Assembly (NCBI RefSeq): GCF_049532895.1
Contig: NZ_CP064031.1
Location: forward strand, 2,232,001-2,296,000
Length of the DNA stretch: 64,000 bases
Reading direction: 5' to 3'
From: Dyella_B acidisoli
Lineage (GTDB): Bacteria; Pseudomonadota; Gammaproteobacteria; Xanthomonadales; Rhodanobacteraceae
The position numbers were made by a program, and so were the translations under genes. The notes under the pieces were generated by a model, which ran no database searches, was not told where the DNA came from, and worked only from the letters and a program-made list of their open reading frames with translations. The stretch's first letter is position 1; each line of letters opens with the position of its first letter. Positions 58,201 through 62,735 of the stretch are shown one piece after another.

Positions 58201-59429
58201 TCGAACGCCGAATTGTTGGTTTGATAGTCGTAGATCGGATAGCCCAGGCTCTTCGCCCAGTCGTTGTCGCGATAAAAGCCAAGGATGCGCTGGCTGGAAA
58301 AAGCCGACAGCGGCATCAACGCAGTGCAGGTGAGTGCCGAAACGCCTGCTACGACGCCACCGCCCACTGGAGCGATCGAGTAGGCGATGGTGTCCTTGAA
58401 TTGCGTGGTGACGAATTCATGGTCAGGAGCAACGAGCTGGGTTTCGATCGAAGCCGTCAGCGTTTCGGCTTTGGTGGCGTCGTAGCCTGGGCCGTTCTGA
58501 AACACGGCGGTTTGGCCGTAATCGAGAGAGGTGACCTGATTGCCCTGCTGCGTCGTCTGTGTTGCGCCGAAGCGGTTGACGGCGTACTGCCCTTGCGTCG
58601 CCTGATCGACGACATAGGCGACCGGTAGCACGAAGGTGGTCTGACCAATCGCGTTATGAGTGGTGACGTCATAAACCAGCGAGGTTGCCAGCGGCACGAT
58701 GATAGGGCTCTCGTCATACACCTGCCGGTTACCCACTTGCGAAAAATCGCCGATCGGCACCACTTGCGCCATCGCCGATCCCATCAGGATTCGCCGCAGC
58801 CCGGTGGCCGGGTCATAACCCGTCGTTTCCGTTCCCACCATCAGCGAAGGGGGAATGATGTCCACCCTGCCCGGAACATAGGCATGGGTGACGAAAGAGA
58901 AAATGTCGCTGGCAGCCAGATCCTTGTACATCTGGAGGATGCCGCTGTCCGTCCGCTCGTAATGTTGGACGCCGCTGCCTTCCAGCGGCGCGTCAGAATC
59001 GATATCTGCCGCGATGGAAAGCAAAAACTCGTTCCGCACAGATTGAATGACGAACAGCCGGGTTGCGCCCAACCGTTGATAGGGATCAACGTTGGCACCA
59101 ACCAGAGCGGTGCCGAAGCTACGCTGCGTGTTGGATGCATCGAAATAGCTTTGCCCCAGCCAGCACAGCGCGCTGTAGAACCACGCCGGTGCCCATTGCA
59201 GGACGATGATGTGGAAGTTTTGACCCAGGCCCGGGCCAAGCGTCGGTCGCGGCAGTGGTCGCGGATCGACGATGCCTACCGGCGTGGCAATCTGGTTCGT
59301 GCGCGGGGTGCTGATGGCGGAACCCGGTTGAGATCGGAAGGGGGATAGCCTTGCCCGTCGTTGCCATGGGTGGTGTGGACTAATCCTTGAAGCGTCGGCT
59401 GTGGCGTGCCGTTGAAATAGGTTCGCCAT
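43206..59429 (-). CDS. Giant modular protein (about 5,400 residues) with beta-module array and LamG-like domains
   Basis: One uninterrupted frame of 5,407 codons from ATG 59429, set by AGGGAGG 5 bp upstream. No signal peptide or TM is seen. An N-terminal region (to about 520) ends in an Ala/Pro linker. Residues about 2260-3730 form a long array of divergent beta-rich modules, usually F-x-L/I-N/D-G-x-x-Y with a V-x-G-x-G-x-x-Y-P-I turn; FSLNGVVYIINTN and FSINGANYLIDTN are examples. Around 3780-4250 are LamG/concanavalin-type modules (GDFTVEFWHS, WRHVALSYT; later YRIQEISFWSMARQAY). Residues about 4400-5000 have Ser/Thr-rich amphipathic strands (SSLDVKVDFNAKVSAGG) that recall beta-pore toxins, weakly. 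Function unknown; surface, toxin-like or intracellular roles are all open. The first 45 or so residues appear out of their original frame. Confidence 0.85.
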   Translation of the reverse strand: MANLFQRHATADASRISPHHPWQRRARLSPFRSQPGSAISTPRTNQIATPVGIVDPRPLPRPTLGPGLGQNFHIIVLQWAPAWFYSALCWLGQSYFDASNTQRSFGTALVGANVDPYQRLGATRLFVIQSVRNEFLLSIAADIDSDAPLEGSGVQHYERTDSGILQMYKDLAASDIFSFVTHAYVPGRVDIIPPSLMVGTETTGYDPATGLRRILMGSAMAQVVPIGDFSQVGNRQVYDESPIIVPLATSLVYDVTTHNAIGQTTFVLPVAYVVDQATQGQYAVNRFGATQTTQQGNQVTSLDYGQTAVFQNGPGYDATKAETLTASIETQLVAPDHEFVTTQFKDTIAYSIAPVGGGVVAGVSALTCTALMPLSAFSSQRILGFYRDNDWAKSLGYPIYDYQTNNSAFEIANVVNALSPELIYDPATPFLSGGNLPNVLAKFAAASYILSPDQLQQMIEYAGAYSVAGVPAGLSVMSAALAFDMSSNPVAGITDELTVPITATVTTTPPAPAVPAGSGAANAAAAKAATPRPVLAQAVNPANNVPIIARFPGQPILLPVGQGGNTPSTTPSPPTTVQAELDAFIPIEALASTGISAIPIGTAFFEQALGDGGTFQANASGSILNLCDAHRDRPALAPIDLPLATAGVTLAAGTQYVFSLQGTALTVRAADGTKQTATPQLANPDPQHLYVGAIVFTTGLTSIRLYPLLSLSLPAPAVGSNGIEQGEVYSVCLHHATKQSLLDILDADQVVVASGVAVTTPTPTDNSKPQTGDLYFGSFIGGAATMTVWAVPIFLSVSPSSLPGASFDGSMVLGAVSSGLPAYALQITDSSLFVFTNIDVDNGEAGSTSSSNVYIAGIAINSTPDDLSAKAFAPTQFVLGLVRQAKVGTVTKFVFVPETDSVMIGGKRYMLSVIELAALTDDPTQRPYPPNFWPDSRFWQFANRHNPYLDIRYAGATEDARIAKAQADTAAIAKVMRRKQEPMQMYLDTDGMVVWPILGFPFDTHSQSVDPNHLLELANEVLNLLKVQIPTAPAPGIGVSEGQQVVLPGAANQQNPYTYGVDFSLAATAVATSAVSLTTGTTASAINGIVVQNLTAAISTSPSNLDTDLRLADLQVQKTAANLAQVKMSGPQFDIATAQSTTVTTAESVVPQQQKPQVTYGFSVYNIKTGECYLIELVPTDLTTPNQLPDPTQGATYDPYYVRVVFVQRLKAYNMSIIVPSLAHDQFGHLAQPDTGPTYTNLIAKTDDFSLGYMWSLADQGNRFDTLAFHSIITDSTIGAAQTYVCTNLPYYSLGALATAAIADIRPITFACRRRNWNATCTLMVSTRPTNTHLFLAFGGGDLVPMRLDDAFNVDTSLPAHMYNLTGSFSVRQYEAVQTISVANVPFVIAAGNLLDTPVFSSFAINATTGTTQLPMSADQVLTFPTEIQVVGLASTTLADVTTLGYGLSDTNGFFTPVDQNGLPTPQFKVIPYNNLVYLVRAISNCSALTAVGGLGCSSGLLIDTFVPTSDGHLVLAQGARYKRSAMQFFGESYTPTTMVDSLDTLDFTSIAGTTFLAPTIFVPIPELDASKGFVADIANFLSEQFWTFIYAEVIAQPGETVNGVPYPQGFNLDGDGKPILSLQKLHFVYDPLAVLFTPNDLTHKYSLSPKQQVLALTNGQIQEGICWRTDHLQVDDREPPYNICAQQDLPGGWYMDRTNIIYSSHNRPVWTSLGQQTKGLSVNSFLSVAGGVYNIEESTLSNSLSSDQTGGQLISTVSSVANMLIAVLFDYDNNDMADLKAYDPALTNKGMVLLNGYLGTTGYTFSSPDHFDVNDVLPSQVPLLDQVANLFGYEVAMYDTDLSLPRQYWSLIYDAQTAPGLPNYIPNVPPSIADPTFSNRTRSLLLNFENQVRPQAIGVMDTFSSVVSINLHLRNGVTGSVFVNKKADRDVASLGTNPSISNSFPLYGLPTKYDFFLLSRDHYYTLDNATFELIDQGYAMCLVDDGTGTGNKVAKYYVDTDGNYYELYTYVLYTRGSGILETNTFTLRVTLAAPPNPAATPAVGETPNNVNPQDLVTQINKLSNIAYAVFGASSSGQPPAYIPIQAVAGPPVPGSPVPAAPISGAPGFSGYSLNVLGAGKQPVLISQIYSANIAYPIAGSTTLQPLDPKKGKPLAFYGSLSHGLDKQVTVDQLQSADKSSYLPRTTSPQTVTAGMYGGNGQGALIGTSFSQAFQGAGAIPPQIAANPNPGTTMKGDDSVFYTYNAVTGSVMDSTGKSGSAGGGQYFVDTTDPQNPIWVVISTPKFSFNGNSYAVNISTTLSDGVTSRYTLVVGDKSYLFEAGNTQVQVDRTLFTFNPMKGGIYTVTYASLDAPQTNEAPSPITLSPFSMTGGGLPANEQVTTVDVFNAPGNLNGIGLGVVGRQYSVDLIHGTVTITAGATSTTVPIQTGVTFASNSAYGYVIGFEDGVYTANGSPMFPYAASTTGSPASYPLMTAPQMFTFGSAFYTFDVSESGAWVSVTGNGQTLPINPYQFSLNGVVYIINTNLQPYTVSGGGNTVVMTTNNTQFVLDGAQYTVTLKGGSLAGATISGQFNINQGNVVAIEDYIYLLDTMNGQIVGNGTAYPLTTSGFTYTIATANNSFTVTTEANADTVTIGNIVYRIDGSSVVGDGITYPILVYRTFVDETVSYVIGNDGTVSLPQPLAVAAFQFTDGGQTYTVKQSAAFDGAAYYLITSPAANAAPQFKAGAITYQLRNDAAAITVGGSKTFLVNSGPLAPNQVPFGAKTLFFGRASDIAAFDGTHYFPIANSQFTDSNTGKLYTLSANTAVCDGNSYEIFSNLGQGGYFEVPGGPTYYVNIAVADFGTAAGDITSVFPISGSNFTIPLVYTITVAGSTVSVNALTFGAVTPVATLTAAANALTGGSFTDPVTSIVYTCVRQGQQVVFIDSNNNAYPLPLSGGNFTALVPVATGVTVAIDNQAPPNVLLVQNNSFIAGPAAQPTTYTVNLYVAFTNAAGPYWPMVAGRFIVPQAAPLSALAYTVSVDKTGKGKAIKGYLVSEDDEFSPDGKAVYAINAVNVTKATNQAQLAGQTVTLDYQGQVLSYTLSATTATIKPAGLTYNSATKQFAVTYPGGAVTYTVGANTVTDNRKSPTAFPATIAGNMVSFTDTIAGASFSFDSSGNNPISVSFPYRSQFFIDTLTGITFYVDTADNRVEALLILPETTRYAFTPADGNTYLIHYNAVQVVFPVISGANVNAGVATVGSDIFTVEIDEVDPVASGGVPVPVNLDSFEINGELYTITAGAVGNNYSACKVVGAGKPPFPFTGPNTFTLSDSTIVYTLHLDENNLPQTVTASFPVLPSRDLISVGDQIFVITYASTTTGTLRGQGQSAIPIANSAFTLSNPFDTTTAKFIFADADIYNAASVVGQFTVNQIPTFTIGSTTFTLDTTNLVVTDNNRRPYPLIANPMMFSINGANYLIDTNQAPHTIVGNNDRSPLQTDITVQAGQPIANSTFTLNGQIYAYVEDSQHNLLTITGTKSYLIAQPALTFKLDSSLLFTLSMGAPGAGNYAGSVAPIGKVTAGTTVLNVYPGTAESGYADFFTYKNVLYTFVKSSGVYVAVQKSYSVYVSAPVVGQQQLAVFDMGGTTYMVTDGTTAGDAKPAGINPGSMWSATSLNTVESQFGLVYGLAQQPTNVIVNGTTFQFPATDASGNPTLFDIIYTQGSSANQIVADVPKLLPSFTQTATFTFLPAYAPLTFETGGYNAFTTAVDETASPVESFSAAWNTPVVSFDDAITNLITPQGDFTVEFWHSIPVTPVWEQSIFTCISNNSLIYYTDITFPNTSLITVTVNDTVMQASTTPSTLTTGWRHVALSYTQPYVMVCTGSPFVVANGSGFNFERDFTIAMTVAASATGNTQGLLYKGTGSAIPAPQTHASFRVTLDAQNHVVLDVVNGDGTVGSFTGPALGEGFFQVLITKHTKTPMGSDDADTDPYSPPFDPNTMMKTPKGPSSVKIGNDNTIAVAPDDSDGATNFETFAASLPQQSTDTGYIISIAVRPMQTDGSYGAWTSLASPLINAADAALLVANTGAANLVIGGAYQDDGTAIPFGANGSPGNIREVYLFASAFRSKKGIRTSQGFVQIDQASYTDLQGAGLVGCWKAAYDPNGIVANQVDSSAYAASSNGTQAVLAPLPHREIEGITLYVNGSAVTLSPLSTNAASPSGFNYLSFNAGITYRIQEISFWSMARQAYQVINDMFGQLVTTNEPFLTLYLPGSFSVGTSGVYVPLLPMAKYIENVTVKNAAAFTIDLVNASLDLQGCPAIGRCGPLVSPNLYTPPGVALTVCDTPPSLTTYSMTVNSVTGGLAGVLNEAYVFISNNVLTVYAGKKVGDLSLVWVSQEQGDVQIIGYVEGAPPAPMANLTNKSTYAGATSVTFNAPISLSFKYAYSDDGATTNKGSGGASGNYDPASISAPSSASVTITQAGVKPSDTQYTITNNTPDGVLKQTFNQDDTLQKTQFDTPPKGGGGNMSFQMGIGPVLAALGFGLKGEKLTVNIGISAGLTVSGGGGTGSTTQQTATEKLDEGHKYTVKLEGTMAPYTGDSFMANLNSLSVPSATVGTPASKTPILPSPALGGFTTSNPPGALPKTAPTEERFGQRMFVPSSYGQAFVTSTTLDVYQQILLQTNTTFGFIRVPDAQIPRDLNILSFRMSSKYIRPGVLDGMIGYQYNAARLASGVTTWQTTTGQLSPVYDGNFSQGEVGHNASYMRVVEAYQLKKQIDQQAFNAMALYQSTYNSQGSLPNDALTPGLDFYNEYVWTARGGTQEVKHTYTTTYEEVLTTTQSSSLDVKVDFNAKVSAGGSQVLGLSGGYEWVQSHTKKFQVTYSGNVQFDVASSFDGIENDTQMRYAANNDAHFVMNFNSTFNPANQSGLNLVIGSDGLVYNIVPSVTSGAGLPISDNIDSTFSYQQPQPSYATGNANGLTGNLEPYDRPGKTKGFRAYTFYLQPKQQNADDFWNTVVDQNWLNNSGDTDAIALLSAKKSNNSIPWRLFHRVTYSERFLPPISTASTVVPQINPVFAVPVIDSVSDFLFQPPRSPVTSPRNPYNDVEANVVLVAPTASGLSIGTVPTSGTGQGLPVLPNNVIPFDIPKNPAQLVNWGDSANAKLLSALTLSITRQNTVPMSAFAPAGSTKVTDVVEPGGSTVYTVYLDPNGLTVNVPITAGTLVYQDVNGNPIQYYDGKLYHSLQADYVPTVDGTITYYIQPPSTYDQSVFNLAGDDDLYGTPGDQWRYYLVSGISSDMTASESLQSSGPFLNSAEFTGFTIADTMHSKTTGQCQVKGYVLVQGVMQWPNLNVAAESFADVQVYKAMSVLDTFPIGDPDVLIRFLRAQYPAASFVGKTVGSTITPDNTEIELVFAKNIATYFNTLQQALVPQ
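48240..52640 (-). repeat. Array of divergent beta modules inside the giant gene
   Basis: In this 4.4-kb part the protein repeats a unit of roughly 70-95 residues: a strand F-x-(L/I)-(N/D)-G-x-x-Y, then T-(V/I)-x-G and a Y-P-(L/I) turn. Clear pairs are FSLNGVVYIINTNLQPYTVSG (about 51,835-51,895) and FSINGANYLIDTNQAPHTIVG (about 49,030-49,095), plus FVLDGAQYTV and FTLNGQIYAY. DNA identity is low, so the copies are old or under selection for difference. Unit count needs alignment. Confidence 0.65.
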
Positions 59430-59879
59430 ATGTCCTCCCTCAGTCATGCATCGGGACGAGGCAGTGCCGTTGACGGCGTTGACCTCGCGACCATCGCCCA
59501 CAAGACGGAAAACACAGGCCGCGGTTTCCCGTGACCGATCTAACCGTCTCGAATGCTCAAGATTCCCAACGGGTGCTCATTGCGAGCAGGGCTCGCCACA
59601 CCTTGGCATCCCGCCTCTTCATTGCCAGTTACACGACATGTGGCGTCGACCAGGAACGCACGCCAACCGGTAGCAAAATTACGGCAGGAAAATAAAGGAC
59701 TCGCGATCCACCTGGCTCACTGGCATGCACTTTCTTCCAGCGAACGTAGCCCCAACTCTGGGCGCGACTATTTGGAAGTACACCCGCCCCCCGGCAGGTT
59801 TGTTCAATCGCGGCGTGAAAGCTTAGTACGCATCGCGTCAATGGGACGTCAACCTTGACGCCCACAATGATTCGGATCC
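59430..59879. other. Region upstream of the giant gene
   Basis: No gene is supported in these 450 bp. It should contain the giant gene's promoter. I could not pick out reliable promoter boxes. The ribosome site AGGGAGG is at about 59434-59440. Confidence 0.4.
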
Positions 59880-60443
59880 TCAAGAGATTTTTGCGTTTTC
59901 ATAGCCAAGGCGCTGCCGCAATCGCGGTGTTGCAAAATCCAGGAATGCGCGCAGCTTCAATGGCACTTGGCGTTGTTGCGGATACACAAGACTGGCAGGC
60001 ATAGGCGTTGGTTCGAACGCTTGAAGAAGCCGCACCAACGCACCCGATCTCAATGGCTTGGCCACTTGGTCAGATAGAACACGAGCAATACCTGCGTCAG
60101 CGATAGCTGCAATGACAGCAGCTTCAGCCGAATTCACTGTGAGGCGCGACGCTACCTGGATCAGTTGAGAAGTTCGTTCGAAGCGAAACTCCCATCTGTC
60201 TGCAGCGGCGTAACCCTCGTAGGTAATGCATTCGTGGGAAACAAGATCGCCGGGACAGCTTGCAAAGGTCCCGCTTTGGATATCGCCTTTGAATAGAGCT
60301 AGACCCTTGGCCAAATCGGTCAACTCTTCATGGCCCACGTACACCTGGATGCAAAACAGGAAATCGGCACTGTTGGTCGTGATTTCCAGCTCGAGAGCGC
60401 GTTCGTCCTGCCATATCTTCTTGATGCGAATCCCGCTATCCAT
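59880..60443 (-). pseudogene. Chimeric ORF: unknown N-terminus joined to a LysR effector-domain fragment
   Basis: A 187-residue frame. Residues 1 to about 60 (MDSGIRIKKIWQDERALELE; VYVGHEELTDLAKGLALF) resemble a small soluble hypothetical protein. From about residue 65 (GDLVSHECITYEGY) to the end it is the C-terminal part of a LysR effector domain (LTVNSAEAAVIAAIADAGI; LVYPQQRQVPLKLRAFLDF), lacking the HTH. The junction lies near 60245-60263. The join is in frame, so a deletion or recombination fused two genes. It may be expressed but is unlikely to be a functional regulator. Confidence 0.7.
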
Positions 60444-60490
60444 CCCTGCTCCCTACGCGCAACGTCAAATATTTAAGGCGCCCCTGTAAA

Positions 60491-60516
60491 TGTCCGCTCC
60501 GGGTCGGGAGCGGACT
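60491..60516. repeat. Short inverted-repeat element, copy 1
   Basis: TGTCCGCTCC, a GGGTCG loop, then GGAGCGGACT: perfect 9-bp arms. Two relatives lie at 61249-61274 and 62037-62062. It sits downstream of the secreted hypothetical gene and before the chimeric ORF. Could also act as a transcript-ending hairpin. Confidence 0.65.
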
Positions 60517-60556
60517 TTGCTATTGCATCGATTCGCCCGAAGCGTTTTTTTTCAAA

Positions 60557-61213
60557 TCATTGCGGCCACTTGATCGGCGGCTTTTTCGGAGCCTTCTGGC
60601 CAATGATTCGTATAGAAGAAACTAGCGGATTAACTATTGTTGGAATTGTGTAATAAAGATAAACCTGTTCATTCCAGTCGTTTACAAAGACTTCCGCGCG
60701 TTCAATTCCCTTAGACAGCACGCCGGCCGAACGTAGACCCAACGCCCTTAAATCTCCCTCGGCCTGTTTTACGGAGAGCGTTGAGTTGCATGAAAGGTCT
60801 ACCGTGGAGGTGGAGCCGGGCTGCCATTGCAATGCACGCCATGTGGAAAAGGTTTCGATGGGCGGAAGGTTGTCTTCGTGTATTTCCACCCTAAGGGAAA
60901 GAAAGGTCGAGTAACTGCCACTTGCCAACGGCGTTGCCAGCTGTTCGTAAATGCCAATGGTATCTATCGGGCCGACCTTGACCACATGCTGTATCTTCAC
61001 ACCTGTCACTTGCTCCATGTCTTCGATGCTTATGTAACTGTTATTTTTTGCCATTAAAGGAAGCAACATCTTCCATATGGAAGTAAGGCAGTATTGAGAC
61101 TTCAAAGATTGCGAATGCACTAAATCTTGAGCGCTGGTGGCGCTAGATGTGTCATATGAAAACAACGACACCAAGAGTGATGTGGCCAGAAGTGCAGTCT
61201 TTAACTTTCGCAT
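60557..61213 (-). CDS. Hypothetical secreted protein
   Basis: A 218-residue protein from ATG 61213 (MRKLKTALLATSLLVSLFSY), preceded by AGGGAAG; the longer frame upstream lacks a ribosome site and has the repeat element in it. A signal peptide ends near SSA-TSA. The mature part is mixed alpha/beta with the beta-rich second half (RAEVFVNDWNEQVYLYY). Two Cys are present (QYCLTS, LSCNST). Composition is richer in A/T than the core genome. Family not recognised. It is flanked by copies of the same inverted repeat. Confidence 0.7.
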   Translation of the reverse strand: MRKLKTALLATSLLVSLFSYDTSSATSAQDLVHSQSLKSQYCLTSIWKMLLPLMAKNNSYISIEDMEQVTGVKIQHVVKVGPIDTIGIYEQLATPLASGSYSTFLSLRVEIHEDNLPPIETFSTWRALQWQPGSTSTVDLSCNSTLSVKQAEGDLRALGLRSAGVLSKGIERAEVFVNDWNEQVYLYYTIPTIVNPLVSSIRIIGQKAPKKPPIKWPQ

Positions 61214-61248
61214 GTCTTCCCTAAAGTTATGGCAATACAAAGCGACCA

Positions 61249-61274
61249 TGTCCGCTTCGGTTCGGAAGCGGGCA
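61249..61274. repeat. Short inverted-repeat element, copy 2
   Basis: TGTCCGCTTC, GGTTCG loop region, then GAAGCGGGCA; arms pair with one G-T position. Located in the 65-bp gap between the two secreted hypothetical genes. Same core as copies at 60491 and 62037. Confidence 0.65.
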
Positions 61275-61278
61275 TTAT

Positions 61279-61971
61279 TCACCCTTGATGAAAGTTAATC
61301 TCGATGTCTTGCGTCGATGGATACCACCACATGGCGGACGTACGGTAGGGTATGTTGGCGGCCTTACATTCCATTGAAAGCGGCGGAGAAATCCCGTTTT
61401 CAATATGTACCAACGTGCAGCGCTCATCAAGCACACCGTCAGGACTTTGCCCCGGCTTAAGCGGCGGAGAATTTATCGGAGTCAGATTCGCTCCATTGAC
61501 GAATGCCAACTCATAACCTTGGATATCAGACCCCTTCGCGATTACCCCGCGAAACTCCCAAAGGCAGCGCCCAGGAAGCACAGCATCGACGGCGACACGA
61601 GTCCTGTAACGAAGGCCGTCCATGCCAAGCTTTAGAGGCACGGTTACGCCATATGGCTCACGCGTGCCAACCCAAATGGTTTGCCTTGTGAAATCCGAAC
61701 ACGCGGGATTTGTGGCCACAAATCTTTCATAAAGGCTTACCTTGATCGAAGAGTCGATCTGCCCGTGAACGAGAAATAGATACTTGGGATTTGGATTAGG
61801 CTTTGGATAATCCGCGCCACCTGGCGGAATCTCTCTTGCTTCTATTGGAAGAAATATGAAGCACAAAAGCAGTAAGAGAAAACTCGTTACCTGATGCTTT
61901 GTAGCAAATCGCGGACCATATTTTTGTTTCTTTGATCCAACTGACGACTTCATGCAACATTTGCGCTTCAT
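61279..61971 (-). CDS. Hypothetical exported protein
   Basis: About 230 residues from ATG 61971, chosen because GGAG stands about 7 bp before it; ATG 61983 and 61953 are alternatives, and the open frame reaches 62085. A hydrophobic segment (SFLLLLLCFIFLPIEA) near residue 35 gives a signal peptide with an unusually long basic N-region. The mature part has four Cys (NPACSDF, GRCLWEFRGV, ERCTLV, MECKAAN), probably two disulphides, and beta pattern. Its upstream neighbour in the transcript is the YdeI-like gene; both ends have an inverted-repeat element. Family not recognised. Confidence 0.7.
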   Translation of the reverse strand: MKRKCCMKSSVGSKKQKYGPRFATKHQVTSFLLLLLCFIFLPIEAREIPPGGADYPKPNPNPKYLFLVHGQIDSSIKVSLYERFVATNPACSDFTRQTIWVGTREPYGVTVPLKLGMDGLRYRTRVAVDAVLPGRCLWEFRGVIAKGSDIQGYELAFVNGANLTPINSPPLKPGQSPDGVLDERCTLVHIENGISPPLSMECKAANIPYRTSAMWWYPSTQDIEINFHQG

Positions 61972-62036
61972 TTCGAACTCCATGCCACAACTTTTAAATA
62001 GTAGAGTATCGATTGCGTCGTCGGCCTCGCCAGCAA

Positions 62037-62062
62037 GGTCCGCATAGGGTCGAAAGCGGACC
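62037..62062. repeat. Short inverted-repeat element, copy 3
   Basis: GGTCCGC (62037-62043) and GCGGACC (62056-62062) with GGGTCGAAA between; shares the GTCCGC...GGGTCG...GCGGAC core with copies 1 and 2. It lies upstream of the chosen start of the exported hypothetical protein. Confidence 0.6.
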
Positions 62063-62165
62063 CGAGACGCCCATCGTCGACGCAAACGCCTCGATTCACT
62101 TCTAGCTGTCGCTCAAATCTGCTGCTTGGTCATTTGGCTAAAATCTAAATCTCACGCCCCCCTCT

Positions 62166-62735
62166 CTAGGGATAGAAGGATTCGCCTCGGTTCAGCATGT
62201 CGACGAATTCCTCGATCTTGCGTGCCCGTGTTTCGGGCTTTTTAGCATTCTGTATCCGAAATAGGATGGCATAGCGGTTGCGGCTGTTCAGTGTTGCAAA
62301 AAACGTCCTGGCTTTGGGATTTGCGTCCAGGGCGACCTGCAGGTCGTCCGGCACCGTTGAGTTGCTGGCGGACGTATAAGCCATTTCCCAGCGACCGTCT
62401 TTCTTGGCCTTCTCGATCTCTTGCATGCCTGGCGGACGCATTCTGCCTGCAGCGATCAGTGCTTCAGCCTTGTCTTTGTTGAGCTTGGACCAGATGCTTT
62501 TCGCGGAGCGTCGAGTGAAGCGCTGTAACCAGTATTCCTCGCTCTCGGCCTGCTTCTGACCATCAATCCAGCCATAGCAGAGAGCGCTCTCCAGCGCTTG
62601 TGCGTAAGTCAAGGTCGGTTGTTTGGCGTTCTTCTTCGCTAGGCGCAGCCATGTCCCGGTCGAAGCACCTTCGTTTTTTGCCAACCAGGTTTCCCATTCA
62701 TTCTGGGTAGCAAATGTTAGATGCGATTCAGTCAT
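62166..62735 (-). CDS. YdeI/OmpD-associated family protein
   Basis: A 189-residue protein from ATG 62735, the usual length for the family; the frame continues to 62906 but that part has no family likeness. Typical segments: LTFATQNEWETWLAKN at the start, ALCYGWIDGQKQ, RRSAKSIWSKLNKDKAEAL, and a helical end with RKIEEFVDMLNRG. YdeI-like proteins contain bacteriocin-protection or stress-linked annotations but their biochemical role is unknown. A GGGGAG lies upstream, rather far. It is separated from the exported hypothetical gene by about 190 bp. Confidence 0.88.
   Translation of the reverse strand: MTESHLTFATQNEWETWLAKNEGASTGTWLRLAKKNAKQPTLTYAQALESALCYGWIDGQKQAESEEYWLQRFTRRSAKSIWSKLNKDKAEALIAAGRMRPPGMQEIEKAKKDGRWEMAYTSASNSTVPDDLQVALDANPKARTFFATLNSRNRYAILFRIQNAKKPETRARKIEEFVDMLNRGESFYP

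Noticed and set aside
43464..59348. Many long open frames on the plus strand opposite the giant gene (for example 47748-49469 and 49470-51851).
   Set aside because: They mirror the giant gene, are rich in Arg/His/Gly typical of antisense reading of GC-rich DNA, and show no domain motifs or good ribosome sites.
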